In this document: positions 1 to 8,060 of the stretch, piece by piece | Numbering within the stretch: the stretch's first letter is position 1 | Layout of the letters: each line of letters begins with the position of its first letter | Assembly: GCA_024401435.1 (NCBI GenBank) | Contig: JAKSLB010000018.1 | Location: 1-64,000, forward strand | Length of the DNA stretch: 64,000 nt | Direction: 5' to 3' | From: Paludibacteraceae bacterium | GTDB lineage: Bacteria; Bacteroidota; Bacteroidia; Bacteroidales; Paludibacteraceae | Notes under the pieces: model-generated | Told to the model about the DNA's origin: nothing | Database searches by the model: none | What the model saw: only the letters and a program-made list of their open reading frames with translations | Made by a program: the position numbers and the translations under genes

Positions 1-93
1 CATTGCGGACTATTTTTGTATGTCTTTTTAAGTTTAGCGGACAGTAATAATTTTTTACTAGCAATAATAAAATAAGGATATATTTGTGAAAAA

Positions 94-129
94 GAACCCC
101 GAAAGTAGTTTGTTCAACTTTCGGGGTTC
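94..129 (-). terminator. Intrinsic terminator of ddl
   Basis: A 13-bp perfect inverted repeat (GAACCCCGAAAGT / ACTTTCGGGGTTC) has a 10-base loop. Read on the minus strand it follows the ddl stop and runs into a short T tract, as an intrinsic terminator does. The same arms reappear in the palindrome at 23409-23490, so this may be a re-used mobile hairpin. Confidence 0.75.
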
Positions 130-151
130 TCTTTAGTTTGTTGTGTTCAAT

Positions 152-1135
152 TTATTTAGAGTTTAACTCGTTTTCAATTATATCAGTCATCACATTTTTG
201 ATATCCAGTCCAGCCGCTTTTACCTGTTGAGGGATAAAGCTAGTAGCTGTCATGCCTGGGGTAGTATTCACTTCTAGCAAGTTTATTTTATCTCCAGCTG
301 TGATAATGTAATCAACGCGAATGATACCTTTAGCGCCAAGAATGTCATAGATTTTAGAAGTAAGGGCTTGTACCTCTTTTGTTACTTTGTCGGAAAGGCG
401 GGCTGGTGTTATTTCTTCTACAGATCCATTGTATTTTGCATCGGTATCGAAGAATTCGTTTTTACTTACCACTTCAGTGATAGGAAATACTACACTTTTA
501 TCTTTGGTTTTATATACACCGCAAGTGATTTCAGTTCCTTGCATGAATGATTCGATAATGACTTGGTTACTTTCTACCAAGGCAGCATCAACTGCTTTTT
601 GTATGCCAGCAATATCTTTTACTTTGGAAGTACCATAACTACTACCTCCACCATTAGGTTTTACGAAAATAGGCAATCCTAATTCATTAACAATTTCTTG
701 CCCGTTTATTTTATCTTCCTTGTTGAGAAGAATTGATTTTGCGATAGGAACACCGAATGCGTTAAGATAGCGATTGCAGAAAAATTTATTGAAAGTAAGA
801 GCGGCTGCTAATACTCCGCAACACGAATATGGCATACGGAGAAGATCGAAATAACCTTGAAGTTTACCATCTTCACCAGGAACTCCGTGGATAGTGATAT
901 ATGCAAAATCAAAACCTATTTTTTGGTTTTTGGAATTGATAAATGTAAAGTCGTTTTTATCAATTGGATATTTAATGCAATCTTCTTCTACTTGCCAATC
1001 TGTACCTACAATGGTAACGATGTATAAATCGTATTTGTCTTTATCAATGAAAGAATAAAGTCCGGCAGCACTACGTAAGGAAACTGCCAATTCAGATTGG
1101 TCTCCACCAGCAACGATTGCTATTTTCTTTTTCAT
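152..1135 (-). CDS. ddl: D-alanine--D-alanine ligase
   Basis: A cytoplasmic ATP-grasp enzyme that joins two D-alanines into the dipeptide used for peptidoglycan precursors. The 327 residues match the family length. Visible motifs are the N-terminal HGVPGEDG (about residues 83-90), the ATP-binding loop KPNGGGSSYGTS (159-170), RVDY (273-276) and the metal-binding end LLEVNTTPGMT (286-296). The start MKKKIAIVAGG begins the first beta strand directly. The gene stands alone, with a terminator hairpin just past its stop. In many Bacteroidales ddl lies beside rluD and a PASTA gene; here those are about 57 kb away. The identification is firm. Confidence 0.95.
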   Translation of the reverse strand: MKKKIAIVAGGDQSELAVSLRSAAGLYSFIDKDKYDLYIVTIVGTDWQVEEDCIKYPIDKNDFTFINSKNQKIGFDFAYITIHGVPGEDGKLQGYFDLLRMPYSCCGVLAAALTFNKFFCNRYLNAFGVPIAKSILLNKEDKINGQEIVNELGLPIFVKPNGGGSSYGTSKVKDIAGIQKAVDAALVESNQVIIESFMQGTEITCGVYKTKDKSVVFPITEVVSKNEFFDTDAKYNGSVEEITPARLSDKVTKEVQALTSKIYDILGAKGIIRVDYIITAGDKINLLEVNTTPGMTATSFIPQQVKAAGLDIKNVMTDIIENELNSK

Positions 1136-1219
1136 TTTATGGAAGGAATTATAATTAATTCCAATTTATTAGTTTAACAATTGGGGCAATGAAATTGCCT
1201 TATAATGAAAGGAGAAATC

Positions 1220-1870
1220 CTATTGGAAAGGAATTTCCTCCGTATCATCTTCTTCTGTTTGGTTGGTCCATTGAACCATTTTTTGCAAGTTGGCTATGCG
1301 TTCCATCAAGACATCATAACATTTAGCTAAAACCTCTTCATCGTTTAAGATAGATTGTTGTACTTCGATGGCTTCGCGTTTATCTGCTTTAGCTATTGTT
1401 TTGTCTGCATTGAGTCTCTCGATTTCCGTTTTAGCCATATTAATCTTAAAGATTCTTTCTGCAACAGGGTATTTTAAAAGAGATGCTCCATAACCCGTAT
1501 ATGCTTTGATAAGAGTAATATTATAAATATGGTAAATTAGTTTGCCATTTTCAATTTTCATATCGCAGTCAATGGAAAGATTATCCGAATAGGTTCCGGA
1601 AAATGAGTTGTATCTTTTTTGTGTATAGAATACATTATGGAAAGTTAAAGATTCATTTTTCTTCTCATTGGAGAATGACAAACTCACACAACTGATGGTG
1701 TACAACCACTCTTTGATAATACGGTAGCAATCGGGTTTAGTTACATTAATGGAGATTGTGTCTGTAATATCACAGTTACCTTCTTTGTCTACTTTAAATT
1801 TATAATTTTGTGCGTTCACTGTAAGTGTGGTAAATACACACAATAGTATTCCAAAAAACAATCTTTTCAT
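1220..1870 (-). CDS. Secreted DUF4468-like protein
   Basis: 216 residues with a signal peptide (residues 1-20, ending VNAQ). The body, about 25-150, has the beta-rich pattern of the DUF4468 (TBP-like fold) proteins common in Bacteroidales, and the C-terminal 70 residues are helical and charged. No catalytic motif is seen, and the family has no established function. It lies 84 bp from ddl on the same strand, and the gap shows no terminator. The DUF4468 assignment rests on overall pattern only and could be wrong; secretion is better supported. Confidence 0.6.
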   Translation of the reverse strand: MKRLFFGILLCVFTTLTVNAQNYKFKVDKEGNCDITDTISINVTKPDCYRIIKEWLYTISCVSLSFSNEKKNESLTFHNVFYTQKRYNSFSGTYSDNLSIDCDMKIENGKLIYHIYNITLIKAYTGYGASLLKYPVAERIFKINMAKTEIERLNADKTIAKADKREAIEVQQSILNDEEVLAKCYDVLMERIANLQKMVQWTNQTEEDDTEEIPFQ

Positions 1871-2149
1871 ATATTTTATGTGTTAAAAATGGGAATAATC
1901 CCTGATTAAACATGAGAGGAGATAGAATCCTCTGAGTATTTCAGTGAGTAAATATTAATAACGCCGCATCATTTTCCACCTCGGGATATTCATCTCAACA
2001 TCAAACCTCAATAAGTTTACATCACTTAACGCAAAAATAAAACAATTAATAATACAAATTTAATTTCTCACAAATAAAGTTTAACTTTGTTGTAAAACTT
2101 TCTTATGGGAATGTCTTTTAACGTTCCTTAAAGATAATAATGATATAGT
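1871..2149. other. Divergent intergenic region
   Basis: This gap separates the DUF4468-like gene (minus) from xseA (plus). The only clear signal is the -7 box TAACTTTG at 2082-2089, facing xseA. A short imperfect inverted repeat (AGAGGA/TCCTCT) near 1914-1931 is too weak to call. Confidence 0.4.
2082..2089 (+). promoter_or_regulatory. -7 box upstream of xseA
   Basis: TAACTTTG matches the Bacteroidetes -7 consensus TAnnTTTG and lies 60 bp before the xseA start. No good -33 TTTG is visible at the usual distance. Confidence 0.45.
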
Positions 2150-3385
2150 ATGCAAAAGGAATTCATTACGTTAAAAGAGTTATTATTAAAGGTAAAGAAT
2201 GTGATTAGTTCTACCTTTGATACTTCCTATTGGATTTCTGCAGACATAAGTGATTTTCATGAAGATCCTTCAAGAGGTCATTGTTATCTGGAATTGGTTG
2301 AAAAAAATGACAATAAACTGATAGAGGCAAAAATAAGAGCTTCGATATGGGCTAATACATATCGATATCTCAAACCTTATTTCGAGCAACAAACGGGTCA
2401 AGCTTTACGTGCGGGAATGAAAGTATTGGTGGAAGTGGTGGTTACGTTTCATGAACAGTATGGTATGTCTTGCGTGATACAGAATATTGATCCTACTTTC
2501 ACTATTGGAGATATTGCACGTAAAAAACAGGAGACGATTTTGCAATTGAAAGAAGACGGCGTTTGGGATATGAACAAGCAAGTGGAGATGCCAGCACTCA
2601 TTAAGCGTATTGCTGTCATTTCTTCTGCTTCAGCAGCTGGATATGGTGATTTTTGTCATCAGTTGCAAATGAATGAGAAAGGTTTTCAGTTTAGTTTCCG
2701 ACTTTTCCCTGCGACGATGCAAGGTGAGCAGGCTGCACAAAGTGTTATTGAGGCGTTGGATCAAGTCTTTGAGCAAAAGGACAAATTTGATGTGGTGGTG
2801 ATTATTCGTGGAGGTGGAGCAACAACCGATTTGTTGGCATTTGACGAGTATGATTTAGCTTATGTGATTACACAATTTCCATTGCCAGTTATCACGGGAA
2901 TTGGGCATGAGAGAGATGAGTCGGTAGCAGATATGGTGGCGCATACAAGATGTAAAACGCCTACAGCCGTTGCAGCTTTCATTTATGAAAAGATGTTGTT
3001 GGAAGAATCTTCGTTATTAGAATTGGAAGAGGGTATAAAAGCCGAAATATACAATTTGTTGGAAAAGGAGAATCTTCGTTTGAATGATTTATCTTCCTGT
3101 GTGGTAAGAGATTGCTCCCATTGGATTCTTTTGGAAGAGCAGGCGATAGGATTGATTACAAATCAATTAAAAAATGCCTTTCAGAATAGTTTAAATCAGC
3201 AAATGCATCGTGTGGAGTTGATGGAAAATACGTTGTTGCACGTTTCACCAGAAACAATCTTACGAAGGGGGTATTCTATATCGGTTGCAAATGGGAAAGT
3301 GGTTCGTAGCATTTCTCAGTTGCCGAAAGGAAGTGTAATGCGAACGATTTTATCCGATGGAGAAGTTGAGAGTGTGATAAAATAA
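2150..3385 (+). CDS. xseA: Exodeoxyribonuclease VII large subunit
   Basis: The large subunit of exonuclease VII, which degrades single-stranded DNA into short oligonucleotides during repair. The first 100 or so residues form an OB-fold nucleic-acid-binding domain. The catalytic core contains the family motifs VVIIRGGGATTDL and the downstream TGIGHERDESVAD, followed by HTRCKTPTAVA. The C-terminal third is a long helical arm. At 411 residues it is slightly shorter than E. coli XseA. No xseB follows; thyA comes next 77 bp downstream, so the small subunit must be elsewhere. The identification is secure. Confidence 0.95.
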   Translation: MQKEFITLKELLLKVKNVISSTFDTSYWISADISDFHEDPSRGHCYLELVEKNDNKLIEAKIRASIWANTYRYLKPYFEQQTGQALRAGMKVLVEVVVTFHEQYGMSCVIQNIDPTFTIGDIARKKQETILQLKEDGVWDMNKQVEMPALIKRIAVISSASAAGYGDFCHQLQMNEKGFQFSFRLFPATMQGEQAAQSVIEALDQVFEQKDKFDVVVIIRGGGATTDLLAFDEYDLAYVITQFPLPVITGIGHERDESVADMVAHTRCKTPTAVAAFIYEKMLLEESSLLELEEGIKAEIYNLLEKENLRLNDLSSCVVRDCSHWILLEEQAIGLITNQLKNAFQNSLNQQMHRVELMENTLLHVSPETILRRGYSISVANGKVVRSISQLPKGSVMRTILSDGEVESVIK

Positions 3386-3423
3386 AACTATAGATTTATA
3401 GAATTAATAAACATTCATTTGTG

Positions 3424-3431
3424 TATATTTG
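3424..3431 (+). promoter_or_regulatory. -7 box upstream of thyA
   Basis: TATATTTG fits the TAnnTTTG consensus 31 bp before the thyA start, suggesting thyA has its own promoter in the gap after xseA. Confidence 0.5.
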
Positions 3432-3462
3432 CATAATACCAATGAGGAATTAAAGTAATATA

Positions 3463-4257
3463 ATGAAACAATATCTTGATTTACTAAATAGAGTTCTAAC
3501 TGAAGGCTCAGAGAAAGATGATCGTACAGGGACTGGTACGATGAGTGTTTTTGGTCATCAAATGCGTTTCAACTTAGAGGAAGGATTTCCTTTGTTGACG
3601 ACGAAGAAATTGCATTTAAAGTCTATCATTTATGAATTGTTGTGGTTCTTGCAAGGTGATACGAATGTAAAGTACTTGCAAGATCATGGTGTTCGTATTT
3701 GGAATGAATGGGCTGATGAGAATGGTGAATTGGGTCCTGTTTATGGTCATCAATGGCGTTCATGGCCAGATTATAAGGGTGGAACAATTGATCAAATCAC
3801 GAATGTGGTGAACATGATTAAAAATAATCCAGACTCTCGTCGATTGATCGTTTCAGCATGGAATGTGGCAGAGGTTGATAAGATGGCATTGCCTCCATGT
3901 CACACGTTGTTCCAATTTTATGTGGCAAATGGACGTTTAAGTTTACAGTTATATCAACGTAGTGCAGATATCTTTTTGGGAGTACCTTTTAATATAGCAT
4001 CTTATGCATTGTTATTGATGATGGTTGCACAGTCTACAGGTTTAAAAGCAGGAGATTTTGTGCATACACTAGGAGATGCTCATATTTACAAGAATCATTT
4101 GGAACAAGTGAAATTGCAATTGACAAGAGATCCGAGACCATTGCCAATTATGAAAATTAACCCTAACAAAAAGGATATCTTCTCTTTTGAGTATGAAGAT
4201 TTCACGTTGGAGGGATATGATCCACATCCTCATATTGCAGGACAAGTGGCGGTATAA
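3463..4257 (+). CDS. thyA: Thymidylate synthase
   Basis: Methylates dUMP to dTMP using methylene-tetrahydrofolate, in the cytoplasm. It is 264 residues, the same length as E. coli ThyA. The nucleophilic cysteine is Cys146 in the motif [13 protein letters not shown]; the substrate-binding [18 protein letters not shown] follows, and the C-terminus ends in the expected small hydrophobic run (GQVAV). No dihydrofolate reductase gene follows; the next gene encodes an exported hypothetical protein 31 bp downstream and may be co-transcribed. Assignment is certain. Confidence 0.97.
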   Translation: MKQYLDLLNRVLTEGSEKDDRTGTGTMSVFGHQMRFNLEEGFPLLTTKKLHLKSIIYELLWFLQGDTNVKYLQDHGVRIWNEWADENGELGPVYGHQWRSWPDYKGGTIDQITNVVNMIKNNPDSRRLIVSAWNVAEVDKMALPPCHTLFQFYVANGRLSLQLYQRSADIFLGVPFNIASYALLLMMVAQSTGLKAGDFVHTLGDAHIYKNHLEQVKLQLTRDPRPLPIMKINPNKKDIFSFEYEDFTLEGYDPHPHIAGQVAV

Positions 4258-4288
4258 ATATATGAAACAATTATAAAATAGTATAGTT

Positions 4289-4900
4289 ATGGTTAAAAAC
4301 AGATTATTAGTTTTATTATGTCTTTTGTTGCAATTTGGATTTATTGCAAAGGCACAATTTGTGGAAGAGAAAACGGCAGAGTGGGAAGTTCCAGTATATT
4401 CATTTATTGGTGTTCCTGCAGGTGATCCTGATGGAAGATACGTGAAATACAATGATGATATTATACAATGTCATGATTGGTTGCAAAACACTCTGATAGG
4501 AGAACAGGGGATTAAAAGAATTGAGGCCAAAAAATTTATGGTTAAATGGTCATTAGGATGTTCACATGTCTCAATTACCATTGATTCTAAGTTTGTATAT
4601 TCAGATCGAGTTGAACAGGAACTATTGGTTGCTTATGTAGGTGGATGGTGTAAATATGCACTACAACATCAAGATCAAAGTAAGGAAGATTTAATGGTGC
4701 CTTGTACATTGGCAGGCATAGAGGCTCAGTTAAATTTGTACGAAAAGAATGAAAAGGCGTTTTCTTCCAACAAAGATCTTAAAAAATTCATTAAGAATAT
4801 GACTTCTTTGAAAAAGAAAAACAAGTTGGAAGAGTATGTGAGACAAATTTATGAGAAAATCGGTCAACCAGAAAAATTGGTTCCTGTGGTAACCGAATAG
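4289..4900 (+). CDS. Exported protein of unknown function
   Basis: 203 residues with a clear signal peptide (1-22, ending AKAQ), so it is exported to the periplasm or beyond. The mature part has mixed strands and helices, a tryptophan-containing central stretch (WSLGCSHVSITI) and a lysine-rich helical C-terminus. No family is recognised and no catalytic motif is seen. It starts 31 bp after thyA with no terminator between, so read-through from thyA is likely. A strong bidirectional hairpin ends the unit. Confidence 0.65.
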   Translation: MVKNRLLVLLCLLLQFGFIAKAQFVEEKTAEWEVPVYSFIGVPAGDPDGRYVKYNDDIIQCHDWLQNTLIGEQGIKRIEAKKFMVKWSLGCSHVSITIDSKFVYSDRVEQELLVAYVGGWCKYALQHQDQSKEDLMVPCTLAGIEAQLNLYEKNEKAFSSNKDLKKFIKNMTSLKKKNKLEEYVRQIYEKIGQPEKLVPVVTE

Positions 4901-4924
4901 ATCAAAATGAGTAAGGAAACAAAA

Positions 4925-4955
4925 AAGGCGTGATGCATTGCATCACGCCTTTTTT
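4925..4955. terminator. Bidirectional terminator between convergent genes
   Basis: The inverted repeat GGCGTGATGCA / TGCATCACGCC has A and T runs on both sides. It sits between the convergent hypothetical gene and the acyl carrier protein gene and can terminate both. Confidence 0.85.
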
Positions 4956-4973
4956 ATATGTTTCGAACATCTA

Positions 4974-5213
4974 TTATGCTCTTTCAGCAAGATAGTTGTA
5001 CAAGTCGCCAAATGTTTGGATTGAAGTCATTTCAGTTCCTTTGATTTTTACACTGAACTCTTCTTCAATAAGAGCAACCAAATCAACTAAACTTAAGCTA
5101 TCCAAGTTTAAGGTTGTTTTGATATTTTTATCTGCAGTAATCTCAGATACCTCTACTTCAAATTCATCAGCAAGCACTGTATTTACTTTCTCGATCAATT
5201 CATTTTTATCCAT
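4974..5213 (-). CDS. Acyl carrier protein
   Basis: A 79-residue four-helix carrier protein. The phosphopantetheine attachment serine is Ser39 in LNLDSLSLVDLV, and acidic helices follow. A longer reading frame opens at 5246, but its extra 11 residues are not ACP-like and the ATG at 5213 gives the normal ACP start (MDKNELIEKV). It stands alone, with no fab or biosynthetic genes alongside, and its motif (DSLSLVD rather than the fatty-acid DSLDTVE) suggests a specialised ACP rather than the main fatty-acid AcpP. The partner pathway cannot be told from this window. Confidence 0.88.
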   Translation of the reverse strand: MDKNELIEKVNTVLADEFEVEVSEITADKNIKTTLNLDSLSLVDLVALIEEEFSVKIKGTEMTSIQTFGDLYNYLAERA

Positions 5214-5338
5214 AATCAAATATTTTATAAAAATTTCACATTGCAAATTTCGTGCTTATTTCCGTATTATCAAAACAATTTGCACATATATTATGTCATA
5301 TATTTCCAAAAAATAGGTGCAAATTTGGAAAAATAGCC

Positions 5339-5346
5339 TATTTTTG
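5339..5346 (+). promoter_or_regulatory. -7 box upstream of araC-type regulator
   Basis: TATTTTTG at 40 bp before the regulator start matches TAnnTTTG. Confidence 0.45.
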
Positions 5347-5385
5347 TAGTCAAATTTAGATATATCGAACTTAAAAAAGGAAAAA

Positions 5386-6261
5386 ATGAACATAATCAGT
5401 TTAGCAGATTTCAAAAAAATACCATCTTTACCCATTTTGGATGATGATGTTTTAGTGGTACGTACAAATAATATTGCATATATACCGAAACCGAATTATC
5501 CAGTTCGTATTAAATACTTTGTATTTGTATATTGTACATCTGGTTCTGCTAGGTTTTCCATAGACACAAAAATGTATAATATAAAACAGGGTGAGTTTTT
5601 GTTGACAGCGTCTGATTGTGTGATGGAATTTTTTGAAATCAACCAATTTGAAGGTTCATTCATGGTGGTTTCGCAGAAGTATATGACAAGTCTAACTAGT
5701 CAATGTGTTTCCATTTGGAAAAGTTTGGCTTCTATATCTCAGGAGGCGATTCATTCAGTGTCGGCAGAAGAGGCAGTTTTGATATGTGGATATGTAGATA
5801 AATTGGCTAAATATTGTTTGGATGAATCGATTAAGTATCGAAAGGAGATTGTGTGTCATCAAATTCTTTCATTTCTACACGAGATATGTGGATTTCAGTC
5901 TGTTGTGAATATTGAGACGAAACCATTGTTTGTTAATAGAAGTCAGGAAATTTATGCGGAGTTTATGAAATTGGTGATTCATAACTTTAAAAAAGAACAT
6001 TCGGTAAATTTCTATGCCAGTCAGATGGGCTTAACACCCAAATACCTTTCGGTTTCTGTCAAGTCAGCATCAGATAAAACGCCCAGTGAGTGTATTCAAA
6101 AGTTCTTGATTCAGGAAGCTATGGTTCTTTTGAAAAATACGGATATGTCCCTTAAACAGATTGTCGCAGAGTTGAATTTCCCTACAGCTACTTTTTTCTG
6201 TCGCTACTTTAAACAATATACAGGTTTTTCCCCTAATGAATATCGTTTAAAATCTATGTAA
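5386..6261 (+). CDS. AraC-family transcriptional regulator
   Basis: 291 residues. Residues about 1-150 form a cupin-like sensor half (with CTSGSARFSIDTKMYNIKQGEFLL), and about 190-288 form the AraC double helix-turn-helix: first HTH around FYASQMGLTPKYLSVSVK, second around IVAELNFPTATFFCRYFKQYTGFSPNEYR. It should bind DNA in the cytoplasm and respond to a small ligand. The divergent neighbour is the acyl carrier protein and the downstream neighbour the DsrE-like protein, neither of which points to a ligand. The target is unknown. Confidence 0.9.
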   Translation: MNIISLADFKKIPSLPILDDDVLVVRTNNIAYIPKPNYPVRIKYFVFVYCTSGSARFSIDTKMYNIKQGEFLLTASDCVMEFFEINQFEGSFMVVSQKYMTSLTSQCVSIWKSLASISQEAIHSVSAEEAVLICGYVDKLAKYCLDESIKYRKEIVCHQILSFLHEICGFQSVVNIETKPLFVNRSQEIYAEFMKLVIHNFKKEHSVNFYASQMGLTPKYLSVSVKSASDKTPSECIQKFLIQEAMVLLKNTDMSLKQIVAELNFPTATFFCRYFKQYTGFSPNEYRLKSM

Positions 6262-6273
6262 TATTGAACAAGG

Positions 6274-6324
6274 TTAAGAGGATCTCTATAAATTGCTTAG
6301 TAGTGATTATAGAAGTCCCCTTAA
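6274..6324. repeat. Short palindromic repeat, family A
   Basis: Imperfect 20-bp arms (TTAAGAGGATCTCTATAAAT and a near-complement ending AGAAGTCCCCTTAA) surround a 12-bp core. The same arm occurs at 23559-23579, 26233-26253, 47511-47531 and twice at 57096-57189, always between genes. Confidence 0.6.
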
Positions 6325-6348
6325 ATAATATTGATATTGGGAATTCCC

Positions 6349-6379
6349 TTGGTGAAACTATTTAAATATGATAACTTTG
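6349..6379 (+). promoter_or_regulatory. Promoter of DsrE-like gene
   Basis: TTGG and TAACTTTG (6372-6379) are separated by 19 bp, close to the Bacteroidetes -33/-7 arrangement. The -7 box ends 42 bp before the start. Confidence 0.55.
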
Positions 6380-6421
6380 CAGAAAAATACATTTATTCAC
6401 TATTAATAGAATAATTATACA

Positions 6422-6847
6422 ATGAAAAAGACATTCATAATTTTCATTTTGGCATTAATCAGTGTTTGTTCAGTATCAGCTCAAGCCCTAAGAGATAATG
6501 TAACATACAATAATCCAGAAGAACCCAAAAGTATTGGTATCGTATTGTATTCTAATGATGTAGAGACTGTATACAATGCAATTCGATTGGCTGCTTATTC
6601 ACAGGAATGGGATAATAAAGTGCAAATATTCTTATTAGGAAAGGGTGTAGAATTAGAACGATTAATGAAAGAAAATGCAGATATTAAGCAAAAAGTGGAT
6701 GAGTTTATAGATTTGGGTGGCGTGATTATGGGTTGTCAGACCTGTTTTAAATCCAGAGAGATTGATGGATCAAAGATTTGCAAGATGTCTTGCATTCAAG
6801 ATTTATATGATTTAGTTAAGAAGAATCAGATTGTTCTTACATTCTAA
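6422..6847 (+). CDS. Periplasmic DsrE-family protein
   Basis: 141 residues with a signal peptide (1-20, cleaved near VSAQA) followed by a DsrE/DsrF-like alpha/beta domain. The core reads KSIGIVLYSNDVETVYNAIRL, then a lobe with VQIFLLGKGVELER. Cysteines cluster late (GCQTCFKSREI, then CKMSC), in the region where DsrE-type sulfur carriers hold their reactive cysteine. Cytoplasmic DsrE proteins relay persulfide sulfur; an exported version with several cysteines suggests periplasmic sulfur or thiol chemistry, which is inference. It lies 34 bp before argC on the same strand and may share its transcript. Confidence 0.75.
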   Translation: MKKTFIIFILALISVCSVSAQALRDNVTYNNPEEPKSIGIVLYSNDVETVYNAIRLAAYSQEWDNKVQIFLLGKGVELERLMKENADIKQKVDEFIDLGGVIMGCQTCFKSREIDGSKICKMSCIQDLYDLVKKNQIVLTF

Positions 6848-6881
6848 ATAGTTGATTAGGAAAATAAAAAAAACATAAACA

Positions 6882-7844
6882 ATGATTAAAGTTGGAATTA
6901 TAGGTGGCGCTGGATATACAGCAGGAGAGACACTTCGTATCTTATTGAACCACCCACAGGTAGAGATTACATTTGTGAATAGTAGCAGTAATGCAGGTAA
7001 TAAATTATATGATGTACATGAAGGTTTGTTTGGTGAGACAGAAATGACCTTTACGGATGAATTACCATTAGATAAAATTGATGCTATGTTTATCTGTTCA
7101 GGACATGGCGATAGCAAGAAGTTCTTGGAGTCGCATGAAATACCTTCTCACGTAAAGATTATCGATCTTTCACAAGACTACCGAGATGAGAGTGAAGGAT
7201 TTGTATACGGATTACCTGAAATTAATCGTGAACGTATTAAGAAGGCAACTAAATTAGCTAACCCGGGTTGTTTTGCAACAGCTATTCAACTCGGACTTCT
7301 TCCATTGGCTGCTAAAGGTTTGATTAAAAGTGATGTACACACTAATGGTATCACAGGTTCTACGGGTGCAGGTGTGAAACCAGGTGCTACGTCTCATTTC
7401 AGTTGGAGAAATAACAACATCTCTATTTATAAAGCATTCAATCACCAACACTTATTAGAGATTACACAGACTATGCGTCAGTTGCAACCAGGTTTTGACC
7501 ATGCAATCAATTTCCTACCAGTCCGTGGTGATTTCCCAAGAGGAATTTTTGTCTCTCAATACACCGAATGTGATTTAGAGTTGGAGGAGATTCAAAAGAT
7601 TTACAAAGATTTTTATAAAGACGCAGCCTTCACTCATGTAATGGATGCGAATCCAGATTTGAAGCAAGTTGTCAATACAAACAAGGGAATTGTTCATGTA
7701 GAGAAACACGGAAATAAAGTGTTAATCATCTCTATGATTGATAACTTATTGAAAGGTGCATCTGGACAAGCTGTTCAAAATTTCAACCTTATGTTCGGTT
7801 TAGATGAAATGACAGGTTTGAAATTGAAACCAAGCGGATTCTAA
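6882..7844 (+). CDS. argC: N-acetyl-gamma-glutamyl-phosphate reductase
   Basis: Third step of arginine biosynthesis: NADPH-dependent reduction of N-acetylglutamyl phosphate to the semialdehyde. An N-terminal Rossmann motif (GGAGYTAGE, residues 8-16) precedes the catalytic Cys130 in NPGCFAT, and the substrate loop TGSTGAGVKPGATSHF follows. 320 residues, typical for the type found in Bacteroidetes. A terminator hairpin follows. The other arginine gene, argD, is about 3.8 kb away beyond two unrelated genes. Confidence 0.96.
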   Translation: MIKVGIIGGAGYTAGETLRILLNHPQVEITFVNSSSNAGNKLYDVHEGLFGETEMTFTDELPLDKIDAMFICSGHGDSKKFLESHEIPSHVKIIDLSQDYRDESEGFVYGLPEINRERIKKATKLANPGCFATAIQLGLLPLAAKGLIKSDVHTNGITGSTGAGVKPGATSHFSWRNNNISIYKAFNHQHLLEITQTMRQLQPGFDHAINFLPVRGDFPRGIFVSQYTECDLELEEIQKIYKDFYKDAAFTHVMDANPDLKQVVNTNKGIVHVEKHGNKVLIISMIDNLLKGASGQAVQNFNLMFGLDEMTGLKLKPSGF

Positions 7845-7869
7845 AAAATCAATTGAATGATAATAAAAG

Positions 7870-7897
7870 ATAGGTCAGTCGCTCGATTGACCTATTT
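7870..7897 (+). terminator. Terminator of argC
   Basis: Inverted repeat ATAGGTCA / TGACCTAT followed by a T-rich run, 26 bp after the argC stop. Confidence 0.8.
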
Positions 7898-7943
7898 TTA
7901 TTTGTAATGGTTTGGTTATTAGTTTATAATGTGATTCTTTTTG

Positions 7944-8025
7944 TTTTTAAGGACTAATAAATGTTTAATTTTACATTTTTAAGGACGAATAAATGTAAAT
8001 ATTTGCATTTTTAAGGACGAACAAG
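7944..8025 (+). promoter_or_regulatory. Three operator-like repeats at 32-bp period
   Basis: The motif TTTTTAAGGACKAATAAATG occurs at 7944-7963 and 7976-7995, with a third variant (TTTTTAAGGACGAACAAG) at 8008-8025. Starts are exactly 32 bp apart, about three helical turns, so all face the same side of the DNA. The third copy fills the space between the -33 and -7 boxes of the downstream promoter, as an operator would. Confidence 0.7.
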
Positions 8026-8033
8026 TATATTTG
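8002..8033 (+). promoter_or_regulatory. Promoter of DUF4143 ATPase gene
   Basis: TTTG (8002-8005), 20 bp, then TATATTTG (8026-8033): a full match to the Bacteroidetes -33/-7 promoter. It is 28 bp before the ATPase start and overlaps the third operator-like repeat. Confidence 0.75.
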
Positions 8034-8060
8034 CCACATAAATAAACATCCTCTAATGTT

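Noticed and set aside
5214-5246. Longer start for the acyl carrier protein
   Set aside because: The 11 extra residues are unlike ACP starts, and 79 residues is the normal size.
7944-8025. Possible CRISPR array from three regular repeats
   Set aside because: Repeats are about 20 bp with 12-bp AT-rich gaps that resemble each other, no cas genes are near and the last copy sits in a promoter; an operator fits better.
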